64,000 nt of DNA, from NCBI RefSeq assembly GCF_023806625.1, contig NZ_JAMTDX010000043.1, positions 1 through 64,000 on the forward strand, in the 5' to 3' direction. Of the stretch, positions 20,117-28,503 are shown piece after piece; position 1 is the first letter of the stretch; each line of letters begins with the position of its first letter. The notes under the pieces are model-generated. The model did no database searches and was not told the origin of the DNA. It saw only the letters and a program-made list of their open reading frames with translations. The DNA is from Accumulibacter sp. Lineage in GTDB: Bacteria; Pseudomonadota; Gammaproteobacteria; Burkholderiales; Rhodocyclaceae. The position numbers were made by a program, and so were the translations under genes.

Positions 20117-20706
20117 CACTGGGGTCCTTTCCTGGCGTACTGGCTCTCGATCTGCCCGCGAACCCGCGACTCCAACACGTAGGTCTGCAACCGGTTATCG
20201 ACCTGCAGGCCGACGCCGCGAACCCACGACGCCCCCTGCGTGATCAGCACCGGGCTCGCCGTGAACGCCCGTTCGTCGTCGGTCAGTACGGTCAGGTCAG
20301 GCATCGTGGCGACGAGTTCCTGACTGTCACTGGTCGCCGATCGGCGAATCTCGACGTCTTGCATGAGATCGACTCTCTCGGCCCGCGAGGTCGCGTGCCC
20401 GTGACCGGCGCGGATGATCACCGGTGGCTTGACCGGATCGAGGTAGACGATCACCGGATTGCGCAGGTCGCTGGTGTCGTCGTCGGGATAGTGGCGAATC
20501 TCGTCGGCGACGAGTGTGGACTGCAGCCGGCCATTGGCATCGAGCTTCCAGCCGATCGCGCCGACGATGATCGAATCCGGATCGTGCCGAGTCTTCCCGT
20601 CGTTGCCCACCTCGGGCATCTCGGTCGCGTAGCGCAGCCAGGCAGTCAGTGCGGCGAGCACGAGCAGGATGGTCACCGGCAGTACCGCCGTACTCCAGCG
20701 CTTCAT
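20116..20706 (-). CDS. lptC: LPS export protein LptC
   Basis: This 196-residue inner-membrane protein has a single N-terminal transmembrane helix (about residues 7-24) and a periplasmic LptC beta-jellyroll. Recognisable parts are DPDSIIVGAIGWKLDANGRLQSTL and RAERVDLMQDVEIRR, with the family VRGVGLQVDN near the end. It links LptBFG to LptA. It overlaps kdsC by four bases at the start and lptA by one base or more at the stop, so translation of the set is coupled. Confidence 0.92.
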   Translation of the reverse strand: MKRWSTAVLPVTILLVLAALTAWLRYATEMPEVGNDGKTRHDPDSIIVGAIGWKLDANGRLQSTLVADEIRHYPDDDTSDLRNPVIVYLDPVKPPVIIRAGHGHATSRAERVDLMQDVEIRRSATSDSQELVATMPDLTVLTDDERAFTASPVLITQGASWVRGVGLQVDNRLQTYVLESRVRGQIESQYARKGPQ

Positions 20707-21254
20707 CGCCGTTCACCGGGCAGATAGGCAGCGAGCGCCTCGCTCAGCCTGCCCTGGGCATCAAGGATCAGTTCGCAGACCTCCCTGACGGCGCCGCGAC
20801 CACCCGCGCAGGTGCTCGTGAAGCGCGCATGTTCCCTGACCAGCCGGTGTGCGTCGCGCGGCGCGGCAGAGAACGCGCAGGCGGTCATCACCGGCAGGTC
20901 GACGACGTCATCGCCCATGTAGCCCGAGTCGGCAAGTCCGAGCCCCAGATCGCACGCCAGCGCAGTCATCACCTCGAGCTTGTCGTCGACACCCTGGAAC
21001 AGATGATCGATCGCCAGGTTCCGTGCGCGCAGTTCGACGCAGCGGCTGCGTCTCCCGGTAATGATCGCCACGGCGATGCCAGCGCGCTGGAGCATCTTCA
21101 GCCCGTGACCGTCGAGCGTGTTGAACGCCTTGATCTCGACGCCCTGATCCGTGTAGTACAGCGAACCGTCGGTGAGCACACCATCGACATCAAATCCGAT
21201 CAGGCGGACGCGTGTCGCACGGACACGGGCTTCCTCCGGAAAACCTGCGGCCAT
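20703..21254 (-). CDS. kdsC: 3-deoxy-D-manno-octulosonate 8-phosphate phosphatase
   Basis: This 183-residue cytoplasmic HAD-family phosphatase of the KdsC type hydrolyses KDO-8-phosphate to KDO. HAD motif I is FDVDGVLTDGSLYY with the nucleophile Asp22 and acid/base Asp24. AIITGRRSRCVELRARNLAI is motif II, and GYMGDDVVDLPVM is motif IV. It has no cap domain, as expected for this tetrameric family. It overlaps both neighbours. Confidence 0.95.
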   Translation of the reverse strand: MAAGFPEEARVRATRVRLIGFDVDGVLTDGSLYYTDQGVEIKAFNTLDGHGLKMLQRAGIAVAIITGRRSRCVELRARNLAIDHLFQGVDDKLEVMTALACDLGLGLADSGYMGDDVVDLPVMTACAFSAAPRDAHRLVREHARFTSTCAGGRGAVREVCELILDAQGRLSEALAAYLPGERR

Positions 21255-22237
21255 CAGATCACCCTGGCGTTGAAAAGATCGTGCATGTTCAGCGCTCCGA
21301 TCAGCAGGCCCTGCTCGTCAACGACCGGCAACTGGTTGATCTTGTGTTGTTCCATCATCGCCACGGCCTCGACGGCCAAGCGCTCCGGGCCGATCAGGCG
21401 GGGCCGGTGGCCCATGATCTCGGCCACCGTGACGCTGCGCAGATCGAGGTCGCGGGCGAACGCACGGCGCAAGTCACCATCGGTGACGATGCCGATCACC
21501 CGCTTCTCCGGACTGACCACCGCGGTCATGCCGATGCCGCCGCGTGAAATTTCGAGGATCGCGTCGGGCAGGCTGGTCCCCGGCCCGACCTGGGGAACGG
21601 CCGCTCCGGCGCGCATCACGTCACGAACGTGGGTCAGCAGCCGGCGTCCGAGCGAGCCCCCGGGATGCGAGCGGGCGAAGTCTTCGGGACCGAAGCCGCG
21701 TGCATCGAGCAGCGCGACCGCGAGGGCGTCGCCGAGCGCCAGAGTCGCCGTCGTACTCGCCGTCGGCGCTAGGTTCAGCGGGCAGGCCTCCTGGGCAACG
21801 GCTGCGTCGAGATGCACGTCGGACTCGAGGGCCAGCGAAGACCGCCGATTCCCGGTCATGCTGATCAGCCGGGCACCCTGTCGCTTGACGATCGGCACGA
21901 TGGTCAGCAGTTCCTGACTCTCGCCGGAATTCGACAGGGCAAGGAGCACGTCGTCCCGAGTGATCATCCCGAGGTCGCCATGACTGGCCTCGGCCGGGTG
22001 GACGAAAAAGGCCGGCGTACCGGTGCTCGCCAGAGTCGAGGCGATTTTGCGCCCGACATGCCCGGACTTGCCCATGCCGCTGACGATGATCCGTCCGCGA
22101 CAGTTGAGGATCACGCCGAGCGCCTCGAGGAATTCGCTGCCGATCCGCTCGGCCAGCGAACGCACGGCGTCAGCCTCGATCTGCAGAACCTGCCGGGCCA
22201 GCTCGAGGGCCCGCGCTGACGGCTCAATTTGGCTCAT
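21254..22237 (-). CDS. kdsD: D-arabinose 5-phosphate isomerase
   Basis: This 327-residue KdsD/KpsF protein interconverts ribulose-5-phosphate and arabinose-5-phosphate, the first step to KDO. The SIS domain (about 35-190) shows ISGMGKSGHVGRKIASTLASTG and ALSNSGESQELL. Two CBS domains follow (about 205-327), ending QLPVVDEQGLLIGALNMHDLF. It is the first gene of the minus-strand kdsD-kdsC-lptC-lptA unit, divergent from the Kef-type antiporter gene, a common arrangement in beta- and gammaproteobacteria. Confidence 0.95.
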   Translation of the reverse strand: MSQIEPSARALELARQVLQIEADAVRSLAERIGSEFLEALGVILNCRGRIIVSGMGKSGHVGRKIASTLASTGTPAFFVHPAEASHGDLGMITRDDVLLALSNSGESQELLTIVPIVKRQGARLISMTGNRRSSLALESDVHLDAAVAQEACPLNLAPTASTTATLALGDALAVALLDARGFGPEDFARSHPGGSLGRRLLTHVRDVMRAGAAVPQVGPGTSLPDAILEISRGGIGMTAVVSPEKRVIGIVTDGDLRRAFARDLDLRSVTVAEIMGHRPRLIGPERLAVEAVAMMEQHKINQLPVVDEQGLLIGALNMHDLFNARVI

Positions 22238-22265
22238 CTACGGACAGCCGCTATCATGCGGCAAG

Positions 22266-22271
22266 TATAAC
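22266..22271 (+). promoter_or_regulatory. Probable -10 element for the Kef-type antiporter
   Basis: TATAAC lies in the 119-base divergent gap between kdsD and the antiporter gene, 85 bases before the antiporter ATG. No clear -35 is seen. Confidence 0.4.
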
Positions 22272-22356
22272 AGAAGGTCGCGGCGCCCTCTCCTGCGGAC
22301 GCCCGCCGCGCGGCTGTCGCCGCAGCAACGACTGTCTGTTCCTGGGGAACGCCGCG

Positions 22357-24324
22357 ATGGACATGTTGCCGACCGTGCTGATGCTGCTCGCCGCATCGGT
22401 GGTTTCAGTGATCCTCTGCCGCTCGATCAATCAGCCGCCAGTCCTCGGCTACCTGCTCGTTGGGACGTTGATCGGCCCGCACGCGCTCGATCTCGTCGGC
22501 GGGTTGAGCAGCGCGCAGCACCTCGCCGAGTTCGGGGTGGTCTTCCTGATGTTCTCGATCGGGCTCGAGTTCTCGCTGCCCAAGCTCCACGCCATGCGCC
22601 GTACGGTCTTCGGACTCGGGCTGCTGCAGGTCCTGCTGACGATTGCCGTGGTCAGCGCGATTGCACTCGCCGCCGGGCTCGGCTGGCAGGCCGGCGTGGC
22701 CCTCGGCGGGGCACTGGCGATGTCCTCGACGGCCGTGCTCAGCAGGCTGCTCAGCGAACGCATGGAACTCGATTCGCCACACGGGCGCGAGGTGATGGGC
22801 GTCCTGCTCTTCCAGGATCTGGCCGTCGTGCCGCTGCTGATCCTGATTCCGGCCTTCGCCCACTCGCCCGAGCGGATGGCGATGATGCTCGGCCTGGCAG
22901 CGGTGAAGGCCGTCCTCGCGCTGTCGATCGTACTCGTCATCGGGCAGCGGGTGATCAATCACTGGTTCTTCATCGTCGCGCGCAGCAGGTCGGCCGAACT
23001 GTTCATGCTCAACGTGCTGCTGATCACCCTCGGACTGTCCTGGCTGACCGAACTGGCCGGCCTGTCCCTCGCGCTCGGCTCGTTCATCGCCGGAATCCTG
23101 ATCTCCGAGACACAGTACCGGCACCAGGTCGAGGAAGACATCAAGCCGTTCCGCGACGTCCTGATGGGACTGTTCTTCATCACCATCGGGATGATGCTCG
23201 ACGCCCCGACGGTCGTCGGCAACGCGCCGCTGGTGGTCGGCATCCTGGCTTCGCTGCTCGGCCTCAAGTTCGCTCTCGTGCTCGGCCTGTCGCGCCTCTT
23301 CGGGACCGGCCCGGGCAACGCCATGCGCACGGCTCTCTGGCTCTGTACGGGCGGCGAGTTCGGGTTCGTGATGCTCTCCGAAATGGCCCCGCTCGAGCTC
23401 GCCCCTGCGCCGCTGCTCCAGGCGGTACTTGCCGCGCTCGTCCTGTCGATGCTCGTCGCTCCGCTGATCGTCCAGTACAGCAATCGCCTCGTGCTGCGCT
23501 TCGCGAGCAGCGAATGGCTACTGCGCTCGATGCAGATCACCCGCCTCGCGGCGCAGACGATGAACACGTCCGGGCATGTGGTGATCTGTGGCTACGGGCG
23601 GAGCGGACAGCACCTGGCCCGCTTCATGGAACAGGAAGCCGTGCCGTACGTCGCTCTCGACCTCGATCCCGAGCGGGTTCGCGAAGCCGCTGCAGCTGGC
23701 GAAAACGTCAGTTACGGCGATGCGACAAGACGCGAGACGCTACTCGCGGCCGGCGTGTCTCGCGCCCGCGTGCTGATCACCTCCTTCGCCGATCCGCGAA
23801 CTGCGCTACGCGTCCTCGAGCATGTCCGCGCGATCAACGCCAGTCTGCCGGTGATCGCGCGAACCCTCGACGAGAAGGACATGGCCGCGTTGCAGCAGGC
23901 CGGCGCCGCCGAGGTCGTCCCCGAGACTCTCGAAGCGAGCATGGTCCTCGCCGCCCATGCGTTGAGCCGGGCTGGCGTTCCCGTCGCCGAGGTCCTCGAG
24001 CGATTCCGGAAGACACGCAGCGGCGGCTACCGCGAGCTGCGCGGCTTCTTCCGGGGGAGCGGCGACGCCGAAGAGAGCTCGCCGGAAGACGGCGAGACGC
24101 GCCTGCATTCGGTCGTTCTGGTTAGCGGGGCGCACGCGGTCGGCCGCTCGCCCGGGGAACTCGGGCTGGCGGCGATCGGCGTCGAGGTGACCGCGGTGCG
24201 CCGACGCAACATCCGCGCGCTCGAACCGTCCGCGGACATCCGCTTCGAGACCGGCGACGTGATCGTCCTGCTCGGCGGTTGGCCAGCGCTGAGCGCCGCC
24301 GAGGAAAGACTTCTCAAGGGCTGA
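22357..24324 (+). CDS. Kef-type monovalent cation:proton antiporter (CPA2)
   Basis: This 655-residue inner-membrane protein has about twelve transmembrane segments in residues 1-385, with the CPA2 landmarks LGYLLVGTLIGPHAL, AMSSTAVLSRLL and FFITIGMMLDAPTVV. A cytoplasmic TrkA-N/RCK domain (about 405-530) starts HVVICGYGRSGQHLARFME, a dinucleotide-binding GxGxxG. A TrkA-C domain follows. It resembles KefB/YbaL-type potassium efflux systems; the ion and gating ligand cannot be fixed from sequence. The ATG follows GGGGAAC. Confidence 0.92.
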   Translation: MDMLPTVLMLLAASVVSVILCRSINQPPVLGYLLVGTLIGPHALDLVGGLSSAQHLAEFGVVFLMFSIGLEFSLPKLHAMRRTVFGLGLLQVLLTIAVVSAIALAAGLGWQAGVALGGALAMSSTAVLSRLLSERMELDSPHGREVMGVLLFQDLAVVPLLILIPAFAHSPERMAMMLGLAAVKAVLALSIVLVIGQRVINHWFFIVARSRSAELFMLNVLLITLGLSWLTELAGLSLALGSFIAGILISETQYRHQVEEDIKPFRDVLMGLFFITIGMMLDAPTVVGNAPLVVGILASLLGLKFALVLGLSRLFGTGPGNAMRTALWLCTGGEFGFVMLSEMAPLELAPAPLLQAVLAALVLSMLVAPLIVQYSNRLVLRFASSEWLLRSMQITRLAAQTMNTSGHVVICGYGRSGQHLARFMEQEAVPYVALDLDPERVREAAAAGENVSYGDATRRETLLAAGVSRARVLITSFADPRTALRVLEHVRAINASLPVIARTLDEKDMAALQQAGAAEVVPETLEASMVLAAHALSRAGVPVAEVLERFRKTRSGGYRELRGFFRGSGDAEESSPEDGETRLHSVVLVSGAHAVGRSPGELGLAAIGVEVTAVRRRNIRALEPSADIRFETGDVIVLLGGWPALSAAEERLLKG

Positions 24325-24387
24325 AGCGACTGACGATGAAGTCTCCTGACCAGCCGGAGGAGCGGGCGACTTGCCGGAGAATGGCCG

Positions 24388-25008
24388 ATGACTCCTGAAT
24401 CGTGGTTCGCGTTCGTCAGCGCATCGGCGATCCTGCTGGTCATTCCCGGGCCGACGATTCTCACGGTGATCAGCTACTCGCTGGCCCTTGGCCGAGCGGC
24501 CAGGGTGCCGCTGATTGCTGCCGTCGCCCTCGGCGATTCGACAGCCCTGTTCCTGTCGCTGGTCGGGTTGGGCGCCCTGCTGGCGGCGTCGGACACCTGG
24601 TTCACCGCGATCAGATGGCTCGGCGGTGCCTACCTGCTGTTCCTCGGCGCAAGACTGCTGCGTGCCGCCGGGGCGGCCCCCGACCCTGCCTCGCCAGCCG
24701 CGCCCGGCTCGCGCTGGCGCCTCTTTGCGCACACCTATCTGGTGACCGCGCTGAACCCGAAGGGAATCGTCTTCTTCATCGCCTTCCTGCCCCAGTTCCT
24801 GAACCCGAAGGCTGAAATCTCCGCGCAGTTATGGCTGCTGGCGGTGACTTTCGTCGCCCTGGCGACGATCAACGCGACGCTCTATGCCCTGTTCGCCGCG
24901 TCGGCCCATCGACTGCTGATCTCGCCGGCGGCCCGGCGTCGCTTCCACGTCGCCGGCGGCTGCCTGCTCGCGGCCGCCGGTGCCTGGGCACTTCTCGGCG
25001 GGCGATAG
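24388..25008 (+). CDS. LysE/RhtB family translocator
   Basis: This 206-residue inner-membrane protein has about six transmembrane helices. The family marks are AILLVIPGPTILTVI near the N terminus and TALNPKGIVFFIAFLPQFLNP in the middle. Members export amino acids such as lysine, threonine or homoserine lactones; the substrate here is unknown. It follows the antiporter by 63 bases and may be in the same transcript. Confidence 0.9.
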   Translation: MTPESWFAFVSASAILLVIPGPTILTVISYSLALGRAARVPLIAAVALGDSTALFLSLVGLGALLAASDTWFTAIRWLGGAYLLFLGARLLRAAGAAPDPASPAAPGSRWRLFAHTYLVTALNPKGIVFFIAFLPQFLNPKAEISAQLWLLAVTFVALATINATLYALFAASAHRLLISPAARRRFHVAGGCLLAAAGAWALLGGR

Positions 25009-25080
25009 ACGATCGGCGAAACGCGAGCGGACAGCCGGCGATTCCGGCAGCCGCTCGCGATGTGCGGCGTCGGCGCGAGG

Positions 25081-26523
25081 TCAGCGCAACGAATCCTGCA
25101 CCGACTGGAACTGGCGAACCCACGGGCGATACACGCGCAATTCCTGCGGCAGCGCCTCGATCGCCGCGCGCGCCTGGGCAACCGTAGCGAAGACGCCGAG
25201 GAACAGGTTGTAGCGCTGGCCCTCGCTGCCTTCGGTCACCGAGTAGGCGAGCGAGTCGAGCGCCAGTTGGTCGACGTTGCGGTCGATGAAACGAGCCATG
25301 TCGGCCTGGCTCGGCGAGGTGACCAGCTGCACCGTGTAGGCCTTCGGGTTCTGCCTGATCAGCCACTCGCTGTCGCGCAACACACCACCGCCCGCCCCCT
25401 GGGTCTGCAGCTTGCGGACTGCGGCGCGCAGTTCCGCGAGGCTTCTCTCGAGACTGCCAAGCTTTCCGGAGACCCGGTCGATGCTCGCTTCCTGCCGTGC
25501 GTCGAGATCCTGCTGCGCGGCATCGCGGGCGCTCAGTGCGGCAACCTGACCGCCAACCTCGGCGATTCGTGCGTCGCTCCGGGCGACCGCGGCCTCGGTG
25601 CTCGCCGGAGCAAAGGCGGGCGACCACTTGACGAGAGCGAAACCGATAACCGCCACGACGAGGACGCCGGCGATCGCCAGATGCGTCCATCTGAAGCGGT
25701 CGCGAGTTTCGACCCGGTGAGTGGCCAGCGCGGCGCTGACCTGGCTGATCGCCTGGTCGAGGCGCTGGCTTTCCGACTGCAGTACGCCGACCAGGCCCTT
25801 CAGGTTCTCGATCTCCGCGTAGTGCTCGCGCTGCAACGCGCTCAGACCGTCGATCCGCGCCTCGACGATCGTGTGGCGCTTCTCGGTCTGTTCGCGGACC
25901 GCTTCGATCCGCGCCTTGTTGCCACGCGTCGCCGTATCGAGCAGCTGGTAGGCCACGTCGAACTGGTCGAGCCGCGCGCGCTGCTCGGCAATGATTCTCT
26001 CCTGCGCCTGCAGCAGCGCATCGAGAGAACCGATTCCGGCATCGAGCCGGGCGAGATCCGACCCGATCCGTGCATTGCTGATCGCCAGCCGGGCTTCCCA
26101 GCGCTCTTCCGAACCAGCCAGCGCATCGTGCGCTTCGCTGCGCAGCGCCTCGACCTGGCTCTGCGCGGTCGCCGCCTGCTGGGCGAGCAGTTCGCCGTGG
26201 TGCCGGAGTCCGGCATCAAGCTGGTGCAGCCTGCTCGAGAGGTCGCCGCCGGAGCTGCGCAGCTCGGCCAGATGGCTGTCGATCCGCCGGTTGTTCTCGG
26301 CGTAGAGCGCGGTCAGCTCGTCGTAATCGCGCAGCACGCGGTCGAGCTGGGCGTTGATTTCCTTGGCCGTGGTGGCCGAACCGCCGACCTGCGTCAGTTC
26401 GAGCAACCTGGCCATCTCTGGTCTGATCACCGGGACCTGGGGAGACTGGGCGCCTGACGCCTCGGCGGACACGTTCTCGGGCTGCACGTCGTTTGGAATC
26501 ACCAGTTCTGCGTTTCGGGTCAT
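25081..26523 (-). CDS. Membrane protein with coiled coil and SPOR domain
   Basis: This 480-residue protein has a long cytoplasmic, Gln/Glu/Arg-rich coiled-coil region (about residues 45-275). One transmembrane helix at about 283-303 (WTHLAIAGVLVVAVIGFALV) leads to a periplasmic coiled coil. The C-terminal SPOR/DamX-like domain starts at about residue 395 (AYTVQLVTSPSQADMARFI) and ends ELRVYRPWVRQFQSVQ. SPOR domains bind denuded peptidoglycan at the division septum, so a role in cell-wall or division control is likely but not shown. The start at 26523 follows GGAGAGG. Confidence 0.8.
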   Translation of the reverse strand: MTRNAELVIPNDVQPENVSAEASGAQSPQVPVIRPEMARLLELTQVGGSATTAKEINAQLDRVLRDYDELTALYAENNRRIDSHLAELRSSGGDLSSRLHQLDAGLRHHGELLAQQAATAQSQVEALRSEAHDALAGSEERWEARLAISNARIGSDLARLDAGIGSLDALLQAQERIIAEQRARLDQFDVAYQLLDTATRGNKARIEAVREQTEKRHTIVEARIDGLSALQREHYAEIENLKGLVGVLQSESQRLDQAISQVSAALATHRVETRDRFRWTHLAIAGVLVVAVIGFALVKWSPAFAPASTEAAVARSDARIAEVGGQVAALSARDAAQQDLDARQEASIDRVSGKLGSLERSLAELRAAVRKLQTQGAGGGVLRDSEWLIRQNPKAYTVQLVTSPSQADMARFIDRNVDQLALDSLAYSVTEGSEGQRYNLFLGVFATVAQARAAIEALPQELRVYRPWVRQFQSVQDSLR

Positions 26524-26891
26524 CTTGGCCTCTCCTTCATAGTGGATTCGCAGGCTTGCGCCTGGTCGTGTCGCGACGCGCTCGCGCACGGCTCGCCGGA
26601 AGTTTCGCGCTACTTGCGTCCTTTCCTGAATCGCTGGCAGCATCGTCAACTACGACGCCGGGCGCGAGTATATGTTCCGCCGTCAACCGGGGTCAATCGT
26701 CGTCGGCCTCCACCACGCCGGCGAACGCCTCGAGGCAACGGGCCTCACCAGGCGGCGACGGGTCGCCGGACGCTTAGAATATCGCATCCGCGCAGCGCCT
26801 TTCGCTCGCGTTGCGGACCGTGGGGCGAGCGGGACGCGGCCCGCCGACCCATCGCTTTCTGCCGGCAGCATCCAGACGAGGAGAGTTTCCG

Positions 26892-27917
26892 ATGAAGGTA
26901 TTCCAGGTCGAAGAGCAGTGGAGCAGGGAACACCTGCGTCCGTCGACCCGCCCCGACCCGCATCCCGGGCCCGGCGAGGTGCGCGTGGCGATGCGTGCCG
27001 CGGCGCTCAACTACCGCGACCTGCTCGTTCCCCAGCGCGGCTACGGGGCGCGGATGCAGGCGTTGCCGCTGATCATGCTCTCCGACGGCGCCGGGATCGT
27101 CGATGCCGTCGGGCCGGGGGTCACCACGGTCGCCGTCGGCGAACGCGTCTGCCCACTGTTCTTCCAGAGCTGGACGGGTGGCCCGGCAACCGGACGGCGC
27201 CTCGGCCGAAGCCTTGGCTGCGAGGTCGACGGAACGATGGCCGAGTACCGGGTTCTGCCCGAAGCGGGAGTCGCTCCGGTACCGGCGCATCTCGACGACT
27301 TTCAGGCGGCGACACTACCGACCGCAGCGGTGACCGCATGGCGGGCACTGATCGGCGAAGGCCGGGTTCGCCCGGGAGACAAGGTGCTCGTCCAGGGCAC
27401 CGGTGGCGTCTCGCTCTTCGCGCTGCAGTTCGCCAGGCTCGCTGGCTGCCAGGTGGTCGTCACTTCGTCGAGCGACGAGAAACTCGCGCGAGCCCGCTTG
27501 CTCGGCGCCGACGCGACGATCAATTACCGGAGCGTCCCCGACTGGGGCCGGCGCGCACGCGAGATCGCCGGTGGCGGGGGAGTCGACCACATCGTCGAGG
27601 TCGGCGGCGAGAACACCCTCGGCCACTCGCTGCGCGCGATCCGCCCCGGCGGAACGATCAGCCTGATCGGCGTCCTCTCGGGCGGCCGGATGGACGCCTC
27701 GCTCGGGCTCGTGGTCACCCGGCACGTCCGCCTGCAGGGCATCACCGTCGGCAGCCGCGACGATTTCCTGGCGATGAGCGCGGCGATCGGCCAGCACGCG
27801 CTGCAACCGGTGGTCGACCGCGTCTTTCCGTTCGCCGCGCTGCACGAGGCGCTCGACTACCTGGCCAGCGGCAGACATTTCGGCAAGGTCTGCGTGAGCA
27901 TCCGGGACGACCTCTGA
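26892..27917 (+). CDS. MDR-family NAD(P)-dependent oxidoreductase (quinone-reductase type)
   Basis: This 341-residue cytoplasmic medium-chain dehydrogenase has a GroES-like N-terminal domain (AALNYRDLLVPQRGYG) and a Rossmann domain (about 150-290) with VLVQGTGGVSLFALQFAR. The zinc-ligand cysteines of alcohol dehydrogenases are absent from the N-terminal half, so it is probably a zinc-free quinone oxidoreductase or alcohol dehydrogenase-like enzyme. The start at 26892 follows GAGGAGAG. A TAGAAT at 26775-26780 may be its promoter. Confidence 0.88.
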   Translation: MKVFQVEEQWSREHLRPSTRPDPHPGPGEVRVAMRAAALNYRDLLVPQRGYGARMQALPLIMLSDGAGIVDAVGPGVTTVAVGERVCPLFFQSWTGGPATGRRLGRSLGCEVDGTMAEYRVLPEAGVAPVPAHLDDFQAATLPTAAVTAWRALIGEGRVRPGDKVLVQGTGGVSLFALQFARLAGCQVVVTSSSDEKLARARLLGADATINYRSVPDWGRRAREIAGGGGVDHIVEVGGENTLGHSLRAIRPGGTISLIGVLSGGRMDASLGLVVTRHVRLQGITVGSRDDFLAMSAAIGQHALQPVVDRVFPFAALHEALDYLASGRHFGKVCVSIRDDL

Positions 27918-27966
27918 TCCGCTGACGGCGAGCCGCGCCGCTCAGCGGGTGCCGGTCGTCGGCCGC

Positions 27967-28344
27967 TCAGGCCGGCCAGGGGAGATCGAGGCGCTGGTCG
28001 TCGGGGAGATAGACGGCGACCGGCGCGGCAGCCAGGACGGCGATGATTTCCATCGGCTCCTCGCCGGTGCTGAAGATTTGGTGCAGCGCGTCGCGCGGCA
28101 CGGCGATCATCTCGCCGGCAGCGAAGCGGTGAACCTCGGCGGCGATGTGCAGTTCGCCGCTGCCGGCCAGGCAGATGACGATTTCCTCGCAATCGTGCCG
28201 GTGCGGCGGCGTCGCGCCGCCCGGCGCGACGCTCTGCCGCCAGAGGGTCAGCTGGGTCAGTCCCTGGGCCTGACCTGCCCAGGTGCTGTGGGCGATTCCG
28301 GGAAGCGCAGTGGCCAGGGGCGGAGTCTGGGCGTGAATGTACAT
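27967..28344 (-). CDS. Cupin domain protein
   Basis: This 125-residue single-domain cupin has motif 1 PPHRHDCEEIVICLAGSGEL, with its metal-binding His pair and Glu, and motif 2 around PRDALHQIFSTG with the third His. It is a small metal-dependent or ligand-binding barrel of unknown substrate. The ATG at 28344 follows CAGGAGGACC. It is transcribed away from a LysR gene with a palindrome in the gap, so the regulator probably controls it. Confidence 0.85.
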   Translation of the reverse strand: MYIHAQTPPLATALPGIAHSTWAGQAQGLTQLTLWRQSVAPGGATPPHRHDCEEIVICLAGSGELHIAAEVHRFAAGEMIAVPRDALHQIFSTGEEPMEIIAVLAAAPVAVYLPDDQRLDLPWPA

Positions 28345-28452
28345 GAGGGTCCTCCTGAATGGGCGGGTAGGGCTGTCTGTCGGGTTGTTCGTACTCGCGG
28401 CGCCACGCGTGCGACGCAGTATGCAGCCGCAGGCGGCAGAGCGGAAGCCTGC

Positions 28453-28470
28453 GCAATGTCGTAACATTGC
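28453..28470. promoter_or_regulatory. Perfect inverted repeat, candidate LysR operator
   Basis: GCAATGT-CGTA-ACATTGC is a perfect seven-base inverted repeat with a four-base loop in the cupin/LysR divergent gap. It lies immediately upstream of the LysR -10, over the expected -35. This is where an autoregulating LysR protein usually binds. Confidence 0.75.
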
Positions 28471-28473
28471 CGA

Positions 28474-28479
28474 TAGAAT
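28474..28479 (+). promoter_or_regulatory. -10 element of the LysR-type regulator gene
   Basis: TAGAAT lies 24 bases before the GTG start at 28504. The -35 position is occupied by the inverted repeat at 28453-28470. Confidence 0.6.
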
Positions 28480-28503
28480 GTCCTCGATGAACGGGGTCTC
28501 GCG

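Noticed and set aside
22023-24125. A 700-codon plus-strand open frame
   Set aside because: It overlaps kdsD antisense and the Kef-type antiporter in another frame. The translation is Arg/Pro/Ala-rich and has no motif.
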